Shown here piece after piece: positions 49,935 through 59,640 of a stretch of 64,000 bases of DNA. The notes beneath the pieces are model-generated. The model saw nothing but the letters and a program-made list of their open reading frames with translations, was not told the DNA's origin and made no database searches. A program made the translations under genes and the position numbers. Positions within the stretch are counted from its first letter, which is position 1, and each line of letters opens with the position of its first letter. The stretch is from Azolla caroliniana (lineage: Eukaryota; Polypodiophyta): positions 3,100,001 through 3,164,000 of the forward strand of contig JBHGNT010000009.1 of the NCBI GenBank assembly GCA_043228905.1, read 5' to 3'.

Positions 49935-51749
49935 CTATTCTTCCTTCATCGCTACCACCCGGAGCGGGACGCCGTTCCTCTTCTTCGGGTGCTTCCATAA
50001 GTATCCGTCCCGGAGAAAGAATCGGTATGCTTTCTTCCGGATCCGGTTTGCCTCGTCCCTCGTCCATGACGCATCCGGCGTCATCGTCCTCAAAAACCCA
50101 CCGATCTGGAGCCACTCGCCGTCGTACTTGCTCTCGTCGAAGTCGTTAAGTGCCGGAGTGCTCGTCCCATCGGCCGTTATGTATGCTGCCTCGAAGAAGT
50201 CCACGCCGACTTCTTCGTCCTCCGAAACCATGTCGCCCTCGTCATCAAACCTTGCCCTCGAAAGCATGTCGGCCATGGCGTTGTCCTTTCCGGAAATGTG
50301 CCGTATTTCCGAGTCCAGGGACTTGATGTACGCTATCCACCAGAGCATCGCCAGGTCCGGTGTCGCGCATCCGGAAACCATGCCGAGAATCGGCAGGCAA
50401 TCCGTCTCGATAACCACTTCTGTCCCGATCAGGTAATCTTTGTCGGCCTTTACTGCCGAAACGATACCCCAGAGTTCGCGTTTAACCTGGGCGTACCCTC
50501 GCTGTCGTTCACTGAGGACCTTAGCGCCGAATCGGATCGGGAACCGGGTGCCGTCCCCGTCTTCTTGGTTGACGACCCATCCGATCCCGGTCGGACTCGT
50601 ATCCACCGTTATGTATACTGGGGTACCCTTCTCGTAGACAGCCTTCCGGAGCGCCGGTGCTGCCGCAAGAGCTTCCTTCAGCTTCCGGACTGACTCCGTG
50701 TGCTCGTCTCGCCACTCGAATTTTCGCCCTTTCTTCAGCAACCCGTATAGCGGCTCCGCAACGTGGGCGTAATGAGGGATCCATATGTGGTAGAACGCGC
50801 ATGCCCCTAGGAACCTCCGAACTTCCGTAACCGAGCTACAATCGGTCTTCATCGCGGAGATGGCTTCTACCTTTGCCGGAGACGGCTTCCGGCCATAAGG
50901 TCCACATAGGTGTCCGACCACCATGATTTCCGATTGCCCGAAGGACGATTTCTCCCCGGAGAAGGTGAGCCTCGCATCCTCTAGCCTCTGTAGCACCTTC
51001 TCGCAGTCGTCGATGTGTGTCGCCACGAATCGCCGGCATCCGTCCGGCCCGACTGTCTCGTCCTTCTCCTCCACCGGGCACCCTTTGATAGGGATGTCGT
51101 CTAGAAACGGCATGGTGATGTCCGGGATGCAATCCCTCAGTACCTTGTTCATTGCATTCACCATGTGGGCCACCGAGTTGGTCCCTCCTTGTGGCAGGGT
51201 ACACATTCGCACTAGGCCGAGGGGAGTTCGCATCGTCGTAATATCTCTGCTCTCCACGGCTAGCTGGAATTGGTCGTACCCCGAGTACAGATCACCGATC
51301 GAGTAAATCGACCTTCCGGCGAAGGCCTCCGCGAACTCGTCTATGGTCGGTCCGATTCCTGCGTTCCGAATGGTCACTCTGTTGACCGGCTGTAGGTCTT
51401 GAATGAAGCGCAACGTTCTGTTTTTCTTTGGTACGGTAAACCATCGGTTCGAGTATGGGGCACTCGACGGTTCGAGAATGCCCATATCGATTTTCTGCCT
51501 CAGTAGCTCCATCAACTCCGGGATGTGAGCTCTTGGTACCGGAATCGGCTTGAGATTCCACGGCACATGCGGTACCGTGAATATCACCATCGGCTCCACG
51601 ATTGTCGGGTCTACGCACCCGATCTCTTCCGGTGAGAATGCGAAGGCTTTCCCGTGCCTTCCGAGCATCCTCCGAAACCGGTCTTCCTCCGCCGGCAGTA
51701 GGAAGGTGTGTCCTATGCAGGCCGGATCTCGTAAACTGGGGTCCGACAC
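49935..51749 (-). CDS. GypA-2 reverse transcriptase and RNase H
   Basis: 604 codons open. RT: WFTVPKKNRTLRFIQDLQPV, D153 in IGDLYSGYDQF, TLPQGGTNSVAHMVNAMNKV, FLDD 215-218. RNase H: D383 (ITVDTSPTG), E425 (KRELWGIV), D450 (IETDCLPILG), D494 (NAMADMLSR). An in-frame deletion removes about 15 residues near CIGHTFLLPAEED compared with GypA-1. The best preserved enzyme block in the window. Confidence 0.95.
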   Translation of the reverse strand: MSDPSLRDPACIGHTFLLPAEEDRFRRMLGRHGKAFAFSPEEIGCVDPTIVEPMVIFTVPHVPWNLKPIPVPRAHIPELMELLRQKIDMGILEPSSAPYSNRWFTVPKKNRTLRFIQDLQPVNRVTIRNAGIGPTIDEFAEAFAGRSIYSIGDLYSGYDQFQLAVESRDITTMRTPLGLVRMCTLPQGGTNSVAHMVNAMNKVLRDCIPDITMPFLDDIPIKGCPVEEKDETVGPDGCRRFVATHIDDCEKVLQRLEDARLTFSGEKSSFGQSEIMVVGHLCGPYGRKPSPAKVEAISAMKTDCSSVTEVRRFLGACAFYHIWIPHYAHVAEPLYGLLKKGRKFEWRDEHTESVRKLKEALAAAPALRKAVYEKGTPVYITVDTSPTGIGWVVNQEDGDGTRFPIRFGAKVLSERQRGYAQVKRELWGIVSAVKADKDYLIGTEVVIETDCLPILGMVSGCATPDLAMLWWIAYIKSLDSEIRHISGKDNAMADMLSRARFDDEGDMVSEDEEVGVDFFEAAYITADGTSTPALNDFDESKYDGEWLQIGGFLRTMTPDASWTRDEANRIRKKAYRFFLRDGYLWKHPKKRNGVPLRVVAMKEE

Positions 51750-52090
51750 AACCCCTCTGACCGGGACTCGCTGCCCTCCGGTAAGGGTGCCGCGACCGGC
51801 CTTACCTTCCGATCCACAGTCTTGTACTTCGTGCTAACTCGGACCATCCGATCCGACTCGAGCCCCTGACCGAAGTCCACGATGACTTCGTACATCTCTT
51901 CGGAACATACCGGTATCGTCCGGTCTTCGTTAAGGTCTTCTCCAGCTACCTTCCTCAGCATCCCCAAGGTGTCGTCGAAGGAGACCGCCTCCGCGGCTCT
52001 GCTGATTTCCTCGTCCGGGCCGAGAACTCCACACGCTCGAAGTCGCACTTCCGCCCTTGTCTTTTCTCGCCCAACGATGCCGACTATCAT
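51713..52090 (-). pseudogene. GypA-2 protease-RT connector
   Basis: SFDDTLGMLRKVAGEDLNED, MYEVIVDFGQGLESDRMVRV, STKYKTVDRKVRPVAAPLPE, then out of frame into the RT. Matches 13418-13717 plus the start of 11690-13399 in GypA-1. Confidence 0.7.
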
Positions 52091-52424
52091 GCACCCTCCG
52101 TTGCCGGAGAAGCAGAATTTTCTACCTATCGTACAAGGTTTCTTCGGTTTCGGTTCTATCGTACAGCTGTGGGGTCTTTCCCGAGTGTCCGGACTGTCTC
52201 GGCCCCACGCCTTGGCAGCCCTCTCTAAAAATCCTCCCGGTTCTCGCCACCGAGGGATTCGCGGTTTCTCTCGTGGTTCGCCGCACCGTCAGAAACTGAA
52301 CCGAATGGCGCCTGTCCTGGCTTTTGACCCTTGCGTAGGCCGACCCGTTGTCCAGCACTTTGGTCTCCATCCGCGCCGCCGTGATGTATGGTTCCCCTAA
52401 TATGACCGGGTGCGAGGACGTCTC

Positions 52425-54041
52425 CTATACGAAGAAGTGCTGGTCAATCTCGACATCGCCGATCTTGACTCGCACGTTCGGGCAGGCCCCATGCAGTTCC
52501 TCGGTGGCGCGGGTCGCCGCCCGTATCTTCCACCCGTGCTTGGTGTTGATCGGCCACTTTCCCTTCTTATAGAAGTCCATGGACATCAGGTTTATTTCCG
52601 AACCGTGGTCCACCAACGCCACCACCAGTTCCTGAACCTCTCCAATCTTTACCGGGGTCTCCGTGGTTGCTTGGACCCAGTGTGGCCTCGAATAGTGGCT
52701 CTCCGCCCACTCATCTGCCAGCGCCGAGTCGTCGATGTGCGTCGTCCGCACCTCTACCGGTCTTTCCGGATCCGTCTCCGTCGACAGCCTCTTCCGTTTC
52801 ACCAAGTCTACAATGGAGTCGTGGAACTCCTTCTTGGCGATCCCTAACACCTCTCGCAATGACAGCTCCACTTTTCTGTCGAGGATCCGTTCTTCTAGGA
52901 CCTTTCGTAGGTCCGTAGTCCTTTCTATCTCCGTCCCCAGTCGGTATCCGCCCTTCCTTGGGTTGTCTTGCGAGCTGGACCCGCCGGCATCGTTCCATCG
53001 TTGCCCGAATCGGGTCTCGTACCGTTGTGAGGGCCCCGCCACTCCGGCTTTCCCCACTCGCTTGTCTTCTACCAGAGCCTCGTAGTTCTGGCAGGCGGCT
53101 TCTACGAAGCCCGTCTTCTCCTCGACCGGATCGCTCCACCCGGTTATTTCCCGGACCTGTCTCTCAGCACAGTCCGTTTCGTCTTTCCTTGGCCGTGCGC
53201 CGGCAAGACCTTCCAGCATTGCCGACCAGAATCCGTCTTTGCCCTCCTTTCGGGCCTCGCTGCCCCCGACCCGAATGCCGACCGACGCCGAGTAGTGGAT
53301 GGCCTCCACGTGTCGGGCCGCTGCCTCTTCCATCAGTCTCTTCATACCTCCTCGTCCGTCGTTTCGGTTTAGGGCCCTTCTGGTGTGGCCGGCGTGCACC
53401 CGGCCTTCCCACAGGTACACCACCCGGCTCCTCAACGCTTCTGCGAAATCGCCGCAGTCCTTCCGGATGTGGCCGACCTCGTCGCACCACATGCACCTGT
53501 TCCCTACTGCCGGCCGTCGGTCACGAGCTGGTTCGCCGCCTTCCCTTCGAGTCTGGGTGATCTGGAGATCCTTTATCGCCTGCGTCAACTCCTCCAGCGT
53601 TGCTCCTCCGGACGAGCCATTGACCATGCCGGTCGAAGCCGAACCGGTTTCGAGCCATTCCCGGGTTTCTTCCCTTCGTACTTTCGGTGTCGGTTCAAGC
53701 CTCCTTGCTATAACAGAGCCCGCACCGGCCGCCCCGTTGTCAGCCCATTCTCGTCGTTTGTCGAAACGGCCACAGACTCTCTTAACCGCAGCCCAGTTGG
53801 TTGTCAACCCGTCTTCGGTTTCCAGCAAGGAGCCGACTTGATCCCGGGTCCCGCTCGTCCATCGACTTGACGAACAGTAGGACCTGGCTCGTATCCAGGA
53901 TAGTTCAGTCAAGCGCCGAAAGGCGCGCAAAGCGTTCTTCGAACTCCCGGAGGAGTGCCGACGCGTTTCTTCCTTTGCCGGGGGACTCCACCCATTCCAT
54001 GAAGTCCTGTTTCGAAAGCCGAAGCGCGTCGTCCAGCCCAT
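52425..54041 (-). CDS. GypA-2 gag C-terminal half, zinc knuckle, spacer and protease
   Basis: 538 codons open. The first ~65 are out of frame with gag; true sequence begins near DQVGSLLETEDGL. Knuckle CMWCDEVGHIRKDC (C183, C186, H191, C196). Helical spacer TDLRKVLEERILDRKVELSL, REVLGIAKKEFHDSIVDLVK at about 385-430. Protease VVALVDHGSEINLMS with Asp478, reading Asp-His-Gly rather than Asp-Thr/Ser-Gly. It ends at HFFV (52425). Confidence 0.88.
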   Translation of the reverse strand: MGWTTRFGFRNRTSWNGWSPPAKEETRRHSSGSSKNALRAFRRLTELSWIRARSYCSSSRWTSGTRDQVGSLLETEDGLTTNWAAVKRVCGRFDKRREWADNGAAGAGSVIARRLEPTPKVRREETREWLETGSASTGMVNGSSGGATLEELTQAIKDLQITQTRREGGEPARDRRPAVGNRCMWCDEVGHIRKDCGDFAEALRSRVVYLWEGRVHAGHTRRALNRNDGRGGMKRLMEEAAARHVEAIHYSASVGIRVGGSEARKEGKDGFWSAMLEGLAGARPRKDETDCAERQVREITGWSDPVEEKTGFVEAACQNYEALVEDKRVGKAGVAGPSQRYETRFGQRWNDAGGSSSQDNPRKGGYRLGTEIERTTDLRKVLEERILDRKVELSLREVLGIAKKEFHDSIVDLVKRKRLSTETDPERPVEVRTTHIDDSALADEWAESHYSRPHWVQATTETPVKIGEVQELVVALVDHGSEINLMSMDFYKKGKWPINTKHGWKIRAATRATEELHGACPNVRVKIGDVEIDQHFFV

Positions 54042-54351
54042 ATTTCTCTAGGAGTCGGCCTTCGAACTCCTCCCAGGTACGGCTCTCCGCCCGTACCTCG
54101 AGCACCTCCGCATGGATGCTCGGCATCGCCACTCGAGGGAACCCGGCAAGACGCCTCTCTTCCGAAATGTCCCGCATCAGCATTTCCGCCCCGTAGGATG
54201 CCAAATACTTCGTAGCATCCTTTCCGCTAAAACGGCCGATCGTACCGACAACCTCCTCAATGGCTCTGTCGAGGGCGCCGGTGCCCTCGCGTGTGCTCAA
54301 TATCCGATCCACGGCCGAAGCTATGGCCTCCGCAAGATCCGACCCCCTCAT
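53905..54351 (-). CDS. GypA-2 gag N-terminal half (capsid-like)
   Basis: MRGSDLAEAIASAVDRILST, GALDRAIEEVVGTIGRFSGK, IHAEVLEVRAESRTWEEFEG, RLLEKYGLDDALRLSKQDFM, LREFEERFARLSALD, then TGA where GypA-1 has Arg (LDRTVLD). The start Met is 27 bases inside the PBS. A frameshift follows the stop, so gag and protease are no longer one chain. Confidence 0.88.
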   Translation of the reverse strand: MRGSDLAEAIASAVDRILSTREGTGALDRAIEEVVGTIGRFSGKDATKYLASYGAEMLMRDISEERRLAGFPRVAMPSIHAEVLEVRAESRTWEEFEGRLLEKYGLDDALRLSKQDFMEWVESPGKGRNASALLREFEERFARLSALD

Positions 54352-54399
54352 CTTCTGCTCTTCTGCCGCCTGCCTCCTTCACGTCGGGTTCACAAAAGA

Positions 54400-55034
54400 T
54401 GTCGAAGTATTCCTCGCGGATGCGTGGAATGAGGCGGAACCTCGGGGGTCCTGTACCAAAGAGCGAGAGAGGAAGGGGAAGAACCCTCTACGTGCGAGCG
54501 TAGATCCACAGGGACACGACCCTTCGACGCAAAGACGCAAGTGGGACAGCGACACAGAAAGACACGAATGTATGTATGTATTAACAAAGACAAACAACAA
54601 GAACACGAAGACAACAAAACACGAAGTCGGTTACAACCGAACAGGCCGGCGAACAGATGTCGATACCTGTTCGTAAACGCACAGAAAGACAGGAACAGGT
54701 TGGAGGTGCTGCCGGAAGCACTCGGGCATTCCTCAGAGCAGCGCGAGCCTCCCGAAACCTACACAGAAGGAAGCTATGGAGTTTGCGAACCAGAGAGAGA
54801 GAGAGAAGCCTTCGCACGCAAACCGACAGCACTTAGTCCTCGACTCTCCGCGATCCCCCTACCCTCCTCGTCTCCCTCCTTTTATAGGCAAGGAAGGAGC
54901 CGTTTCCCCTTTACTCCCTACCTACCGAATCTACCTAGGATCTCCTACGTACAACTTAAGGCGCACGTGCATGAAGAGTCGGTTTCTACGCTCCGGCGCA
55001 CGGATTCCGCTCGTGGACGGTTTTCTTCACGACA
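54400..55034 (-). repeat. GypA-2 5' LTR
   Basis: 635 bp; TATAAAAGG at 54880-54886. The PBS beyond it (54378-54395) reads TTTGTGAACCCGACGTGAA-like, with TGG changed to TTG. Differs from 48069-48703 mostly by transitions. Confidence 0.95.
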
Positions 55035-55038
55035 ACGT

Positions 55039-55802
55039 AATATAGACCATCGTATAGATATTGTACCTGGCGTTGCACCAATAAGTATACCTCCTTATCG
55101 CTTAAGTCGATCCGAAGAGGATGAGGTATCTAAGCAACTCAAGGACTATTTACGAATGGGTTATATACGTTATAGTAAATCTCCATGGGGTGCACCTATT
55201 CTCTTGATAAAAAAGAAAGAGGACACATGGCGTATGTGTATTAATTACCGACGCTTGAATAAAGTGACGATCGAGAATTCATATCCATTGCCCCTGGCTG
55301 ACGATCTAATTGACCATCTCCAGGGAGCTCGGTATTTTAGGAAACTTGATCTCCGTATGGGCTACCATCAAATTCGTATAAGTGAGGACAATGTTCCTAA
55401 AACGGCATTTCGTACACACTATGGCCATTATGAGTTTTTGGTTATGTCGTCTGGTTTGACCAATGCTCCAGCCACATTTCAACAAGAAATGAATGACATT
55501 TTTCGAGAACACTTGGAAAATTTGTCGTTATTTTCTTGGATGATATTCTAGTTTATAGTTGTACATTAGAAGAACATGCTAAACATGTCCGCTTTGTTTT
55601 ACAAACATTGCGGGACAAGCAATTCGACACGAAGATCTCAAAATGCGAGTTCTTCAAGAAATCAATTACTTATCTTGGACATCTCATAACCGAACGAGGA
55701 GTTGAAATTGATCCTTCTCGCATCAAGAAAATCAAACTTTCGCCCACTCTTTGGAATATTCGAGAAGTTCGATTATTCCTTGGTTTTGTTGGGTTTTTGT
55801 GA
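55039..55802 (+). pseudogene. GypB-3 reverse transcriptase, one frameshift at FLDD
   Basis: [75 protein letters not shown] (catalytic Asp), [20 protein letters not shown], then a frameshift at 55530-55540 exactly at the active site (FLDDILVYS), and CEFFKKSITYLGHLITERGV, NIREVRLFLGFVGFL with TGA at 55800. Confidence 0.9.
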
Positions 55803-55826
55803 AAATCCCTTCGTAATTACTCCCAA

Positions 55827-56990
55827 TTGACGACGCAGTTTACTGATCTTCTAAAAGGTCAAACGTGTAAGTCTACAAAACCTATTGTGTGGAATGCTAC
55901 ACTAGACCTCGCCTTTAAGGAACTCAAGGACCTGGTGTGCAAGGCTCCTTCGCTTCTTTTACTTGATCCTTCAAAACCTTTTGAGATTGAAACTTATGCA
56001 AGCGATTTTGCTATTGGTGTTGTCTTATATCAAGATGGTAAACCAATAGCATTCGAGAGTAAGAAACTTGATTATGCTCAATGTCGGTATACCGTTCAAG
56101 AAAATGAGTTATTTGTCGTTATACATGCGCTCAAAACATGGCGCCATTATCTTTATGGAAAGTCTTTTGTGGTAACTATGGACCACGAGTCCTTGAAATA
56201 TTTGTGTGACAAACAAGACCTAGAAGGTCGTAAGGCACGATGGGTTGATCTCATGCAAGACTTCGATTTTTCCATACGATATCATAAAGGTTCCATGAAC
56301 ACTATTGTTGATGCACAAAGTCGCATCCGTGAAGTTAACATGCTTAGCTTCACTGAAATAACATCAAATCTTTATGATCACCTTCAAGGAAAGTATCCTG
56401 ATTACAGTTATTTTGCGAAATACTGGGCAAGAGTTGAGTCTGGAACAGACACCACCACATCCTCGAAGGAATACTTCCACATTGCTAATGGTCTGCACTA
56501 CCATAATGGGAAGGTTTGTGTTCCAGATTTACCTGAGGTTAAAAAGAGAATTCTTTTTGAATGCCATGATGCACCCTCAACAGGGCACCCTAGAATAAAT
56601 CGTACACCTGTTCTCATCTCCACTCAATTCTATTGGCCTAAGATGCGTCTTGACATAGATAGCTATGTGACTAAATGTCACGAATGTCAGGTTAACAAAG
56701 TCGAGCAACTTAAACCTGCAAGACTTTTACATCCCTTGGACATTCCCAATAATAAGTGGGAAAATATATCCATGGATTTTATTGTTAGCCTTCCTCGCAC
56801 CCAAAAAGGCCATGATGTCATCTGGGTTGTGGTTGATAGACTAACTAAAATGGCCAGATTTATTGCTACTAAAACCATGGTAACATCTCCTGAATTGGCT
56901 TACCAATTCGTTGACGAGTTATTTTGTTTTTATGGGTTATCAATGGATATCGTGAGTGATCGAGATCCAAAGTTTACTAGTGACTTCTAG
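55827..56990 (+). CDS. GypB-3 RNase H and integrase
   Basis: 387 codons open. RNase H: FEIETYASDFAIGVVLYQDG, where the first catalytic Asp (ETDAS) is Tyr; E94; D119 (VTMDHESLKYL); NTIVDAQSR. Integrase: FECHDAPSTGHPRI and KCHECQ (zinc module), SMDFIVSLPRTQKGHDVIWV (first Asp), MDIVSDRDPKFTSDF (second Asp), then TAG at 56988-56990 where Trp is expected. So RNase H has lost a catalytic residue. Confidence 0.9.
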   Translation: MTTQFTDLLKGQTCKSTKPIVWNATLDLAFKELKDLVCKAPSLLLLDPSKPFEIETYASDFAIGVVLYQDGKPIAFESKKLDYAQCRYTVQENELFVVIHALKTWRHYLYGKSFVVTMDHESLKYLCDKQDLEGRKARWVDLMQDFDFSIRYHKGSMNTIVDAQSRIREVNMLSFTEITSNLYDHLQGKYPDYSYFAKYWARVESGTDTTTSSKEYFHIANGLHYHNGKVCVPDLPEVKKRILFECHDAPSTGHPRINRTPVLISTQFYWPKMRLDIDSYVTKCHECQVNKVEQLKPARLLHPLDIPNNKWENISMDFIVSLPRTQKGHDVIWVVVDRLTKMARFIATKTMVTSPELAYQFVDELFCFYGLSMDIVSDRDPKFTSDF

Positions 56991-57004
56991 ACGCAAGTCT
57001 TTAA

Positions 57005-57674
57005 GAAGTTAGAAACTACATTGAGCATGAGCTCCACGGATCATCCTCAATCCGATGGACAGACAGAATGAGTAAATCAAAGTATTGAGGATATGCTTCG
57101 AGCATACATTGGTGCAAAACCAACAAAAGGGGAATGTTATCTCCCAATTTTGGAGTTTGCTTATAACAGCTCCAAGCATACGTCAACGGGATATAGTCCT
57201 TTTATGTTGATGTTTGGTTTTCAGCCACGAGCCCTGATTGATGTTAATATACATCATGATGAGTTGCGAAGTACGCAAATCTTTCTTCGGGATATGTTGC
57301 ATATTGCACGAGATAATATAAAAACAGCTCAAGATAGAGCACGTTTTTACGCCGATCATAATAGGCAACCTCGTGCATTCAACCCTGCACAGAAGGTATT
57401 TTTACGTGTACCTCACAATTCTAAGACTTTGTCTACGGGTAAGTGCGCTAAGTTAGCCCCACGGTTTTGTGGACCTTTTCAAGTCCTCAAACGCATTGGT
57501 TCATCAGCCTATCGTCTCGCTCTTCCCGATGGCGTTGAAATTCATCTAGTTTTTCATGTAAGTTGTCTAAAAGAACTTCTAAGTTCTGGTGACAATACAT
57601 TTACAACTGAAACTCTGGTTACTTCTAAAGAATTATATTCTAAACCACATGTACTAGAAAGAATTATATTCTAA
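57005..57674 (+). pseudogene. GypB-3 integrase C-terminal half
   Basis: TDHPQSDGQTE (catalytic Glu) followed at once by TGA at 57069-57071 (Arg expected), then from 57093 ILEFAYNSSKHTSTGYSPFM, DRARFYADHNRQPRAFNPAQ, KLAPRFCGPFQVLKRIGSSA, YRLALPDGVEIHLVFHVSCL, KELLSSGD. It ends after a 30-bp tandem duplication (GAATTATATTCTAAACCAC repeated from about 57630 and 57660). Confidence 0.88.
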
Positions 57675-57862
57675 ACCACATGTACCAGAAAGAATTCTCG
57701 ATATTAAAACAAAAAATCTACGTACAAAAATAATCCAAGAATTTAAAATTAAATGGATGGATAAATCTATCAAAGATGCCACATGGGAACGCAAAAATAC
57801 TCTTAGAACTAACTTCCTTAACTTTCCATTGCAAGAGTGCAATGTTTTAAAGAGGGGGAGTA
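57675..57862 (+). pseudogene. GypB-3 chromodomain-like tail and PPT
   Basis: Out of frame with the upstream block because of the duplication: RILDIKTKNLRTKIIQEFKI, KWMDKSIKDATWERKNTLRT, NFLNFPLQECNVLKRGS. The pattern ILD.K...LR.K.I.E..I.W...S..DATWE resembles the C-terminal chromodomain of some chromoviruses. PPT TAAAGAGGGGGAG at 57848-57860. Confidence 0.75.
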
Positions 57863-58087
57863 TGTTACGGGCATGACCATATATATAATATCCTGTGGTG
57901 ACAATTTACCGTAGTATTCTATACACGTGGATAAGTGTGAGGGTTAAACGAGAGTGTAAAGAAGGGTAAGATTACTTTTAATCCTCAGGATTGAGACAAC
58001 CCATTAGGCCAAGTGTGAACTTGCCTAGGGGCCTTGGGTATCGCTATAAATATGAGTCCTAGCTTACATTAGATCATAACTCTAACA
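57863..58087 (+). repeat. GypB-3 3' LTR, internally deleted
   Basis: 225 bp, TGTTACGGGCATG to CTCTAACA (intact TG...CA), followed by the ACCTC duplication. About 230 bases between AGTCCTAGCT and TACATTAG are missing compared with the 5' LTR. Confidence 0.92.
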
Positions 58088-58310
58088 ACCTCCACCCCCG
58101 ATCAAACCTGAAGGCGAACCTGAGTACGAGGTTGTTGCCATCCTCGACTCCAAGATTGTTTGCAACAAGCTCTATTATTTGGTCGATTGGTTAGGATATA
58201 GTCCAAACGAGCGTACTTAGGAACCAGTGACAAATTTGGCGAATGCTCAAGCTCTTCTTGAAGACTTCTATTGTCAATATCCGAACAAACCAGGTCCTCA
58301 ATCAAAGACG
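58088..58310 (+). pseudogene. ChrC-2 chromodomain
   Basis: PPPPIKPEGEPEYEVVAILD, SKIVCNKLYYLVDWLGYSPN, ERT-stop-EPVTNLANAQALLEDF, YCQYPNKPG. TAG replaces the conserved Trp (RTWE). Otherwise all aromatic chromodomain positions are present. It is the missing C-terminus of the integrase at 42789-43939. Confidence 0.88.
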
Positions 58311-58564
58311 ACGAGTGTTGTGATATGGCATGGTATGGCTCGAAAAGGATTCGAACCCATGACTTTGTGTCACATGGGTTGAACCCTTACCATTAAACTA
58401 TGCATTGTCATACGAAAAATATTATTTTCATTTATTATTTCGTGACCATAAATTCATGTATAACTCTAGAACATTCTAGAAACTTCAGGAGTACTATAAT
58501 CTTCTTTTCCCTTCTAGTAAGTTGTTACAGTACAAGAAATATGACTGAGGTTCGAAACCTAGTT

Positions 58565-59640
58565 TTTTTTCTTTTTCCATAAAAATATGCTCCATTGGTA
58601 TTAATATATTGGAACAAGGAGAAGTTATCCTTAGCAGGGCGTGTAGTTGTAGCTAACTCAGTGCTCTTGTCTTCGATTTGGCATATAGCATCTACCTGGC
58701 TGTTGTCTAGGTCAATAATGCTTAAAGTTCAACGCCTTATACGTAATTTCATTTGGGGGAACACTATTGCAGACAATTCTGTAGCAAAGGTAGCTTGGTC
58801 TGTTCTTATACAATCTAAACAGAAAGGAGGTCTAGGTTTGATTGACCCTTTTATGCAAAGTAAAGCCTTAATTGCTAAACATGTTGTTAGGAGTTTATTG
58901 CCAGGTGATGAGTTATGGAAAAAGCTATGGATTCAGCACTTACATAAGGTCAAGCCCTCAGTAGGAGGGCAATGGCATGATAGTCTTAGGTGGTTTTTTA
59001 ATTCAGATTTTCCATTACCTAAGTCCAATGTTGGATCATTACGTTTCTTTAGTGGAATTTTTCGAGCATGGGAAACTCTGCGGCAAGCACTTGTTTTCTT
59101 GCCACCGAAAAATTATCATCAATTCATGTGTCAACCTTTGATATGGAATCCTTTATTTACGGACGAAGCTGCATGTGTTTTGGGTCTACGACCGAGGTTA
59201 TTTTGGCCGGCAATGGACAGTGGGCTAGCCCGTACAGTTGTGGATTGGATAAAGTTTCTACAAACTTCAGCACACGACCAAAAGAGTATGTTGTCTAATT
59301 TAAGAGGGGCAAGGATAATGGTCTCTCAATTGTCCATGGTGTATCAGGTCACACTACCAACTTTGCAATTTGATTATGTTCAAAGTTGGTACGGTATGTT
59401 TTCGACATTTAATATACTAATAGGAGCTCGTTTATATCATCATAATGGCAATTTTAATTGTTATGAAGTTTTGGACAATGGTAGATTGATATTAGTGGCG
59501 GAGGAGTCTTCAATTATGTCCAATGCAAAGCAGTTGCCAATGAGAGTAATTGCTAGATTAGATAAAAAAATATTTTCCGATCCTAGTCCATTAATTGCTA
59601 ACTATGCATCTCATATTTGGGTTTTACACTCTAGGCCACT
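58565..59640 (+). mobile_element. 5'-truncated L1-type LINE fragment
   Basis: Encodes the C-terminal part of an L1-like protein and sits in the ChrC-2 LTR between two copies of GGTTCGAAACCTAGTT (58549-58564 and 59641-59656), which would be a 16-bp target duplication. No poly(A) tail at the 3' side; a T-run follows the left repeat. The repeat also resembles a tRNA T-arm, so a tRNA-derived explanation is possible. Confidence 0.6.

Larger units (their letters stand above)
48069..55034 (-). mobile_element. GypA-2: near-complete GypA element inserted in GypB-3
   Basis: LTRs 48069-48703 and 54400-55034, both 635 bp with about a dozen differences by eye. 4-bp target duplication ACGT at 48065-48068 and 55035-55038; removing the element restores the GypB-3 frame. 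Gene order and motifs as in GypA-1, with better preservation. This is the youngest large insertion in the nest. It has a few nonsense codons, so it is probably dependent on helpers. Confidence 0.95.
43940..58087 (+). mobile_element. GypB-3: complete-length Ty3/gypsy element in ChrC-2, carrying GypA-2
   Basis: Target duplication ACCTC at 43935-43939 and 58088-58092. 5' LTR 43940-44394, PBS 44397-44408, leader, gag, protease, RT, RNase H, integrase, chromodomain-like tail, PPT 57848-57860, 3' LTR 57863-58087 (internally deleted). GypA-2 occupies 48069-55034 and a solo LTR occupies 44977-45705. Confidence 0.93.

Noticed and set aside
54541-55551. 336-codon plus-strand frame ending in reverse transcriptase
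   Set aside because: Its first ~160 codons are the reverse strand of the GypA-2 LTR, fused by chance to GypB-3 RT at the insertion junction; reported as RT from 55039 only.
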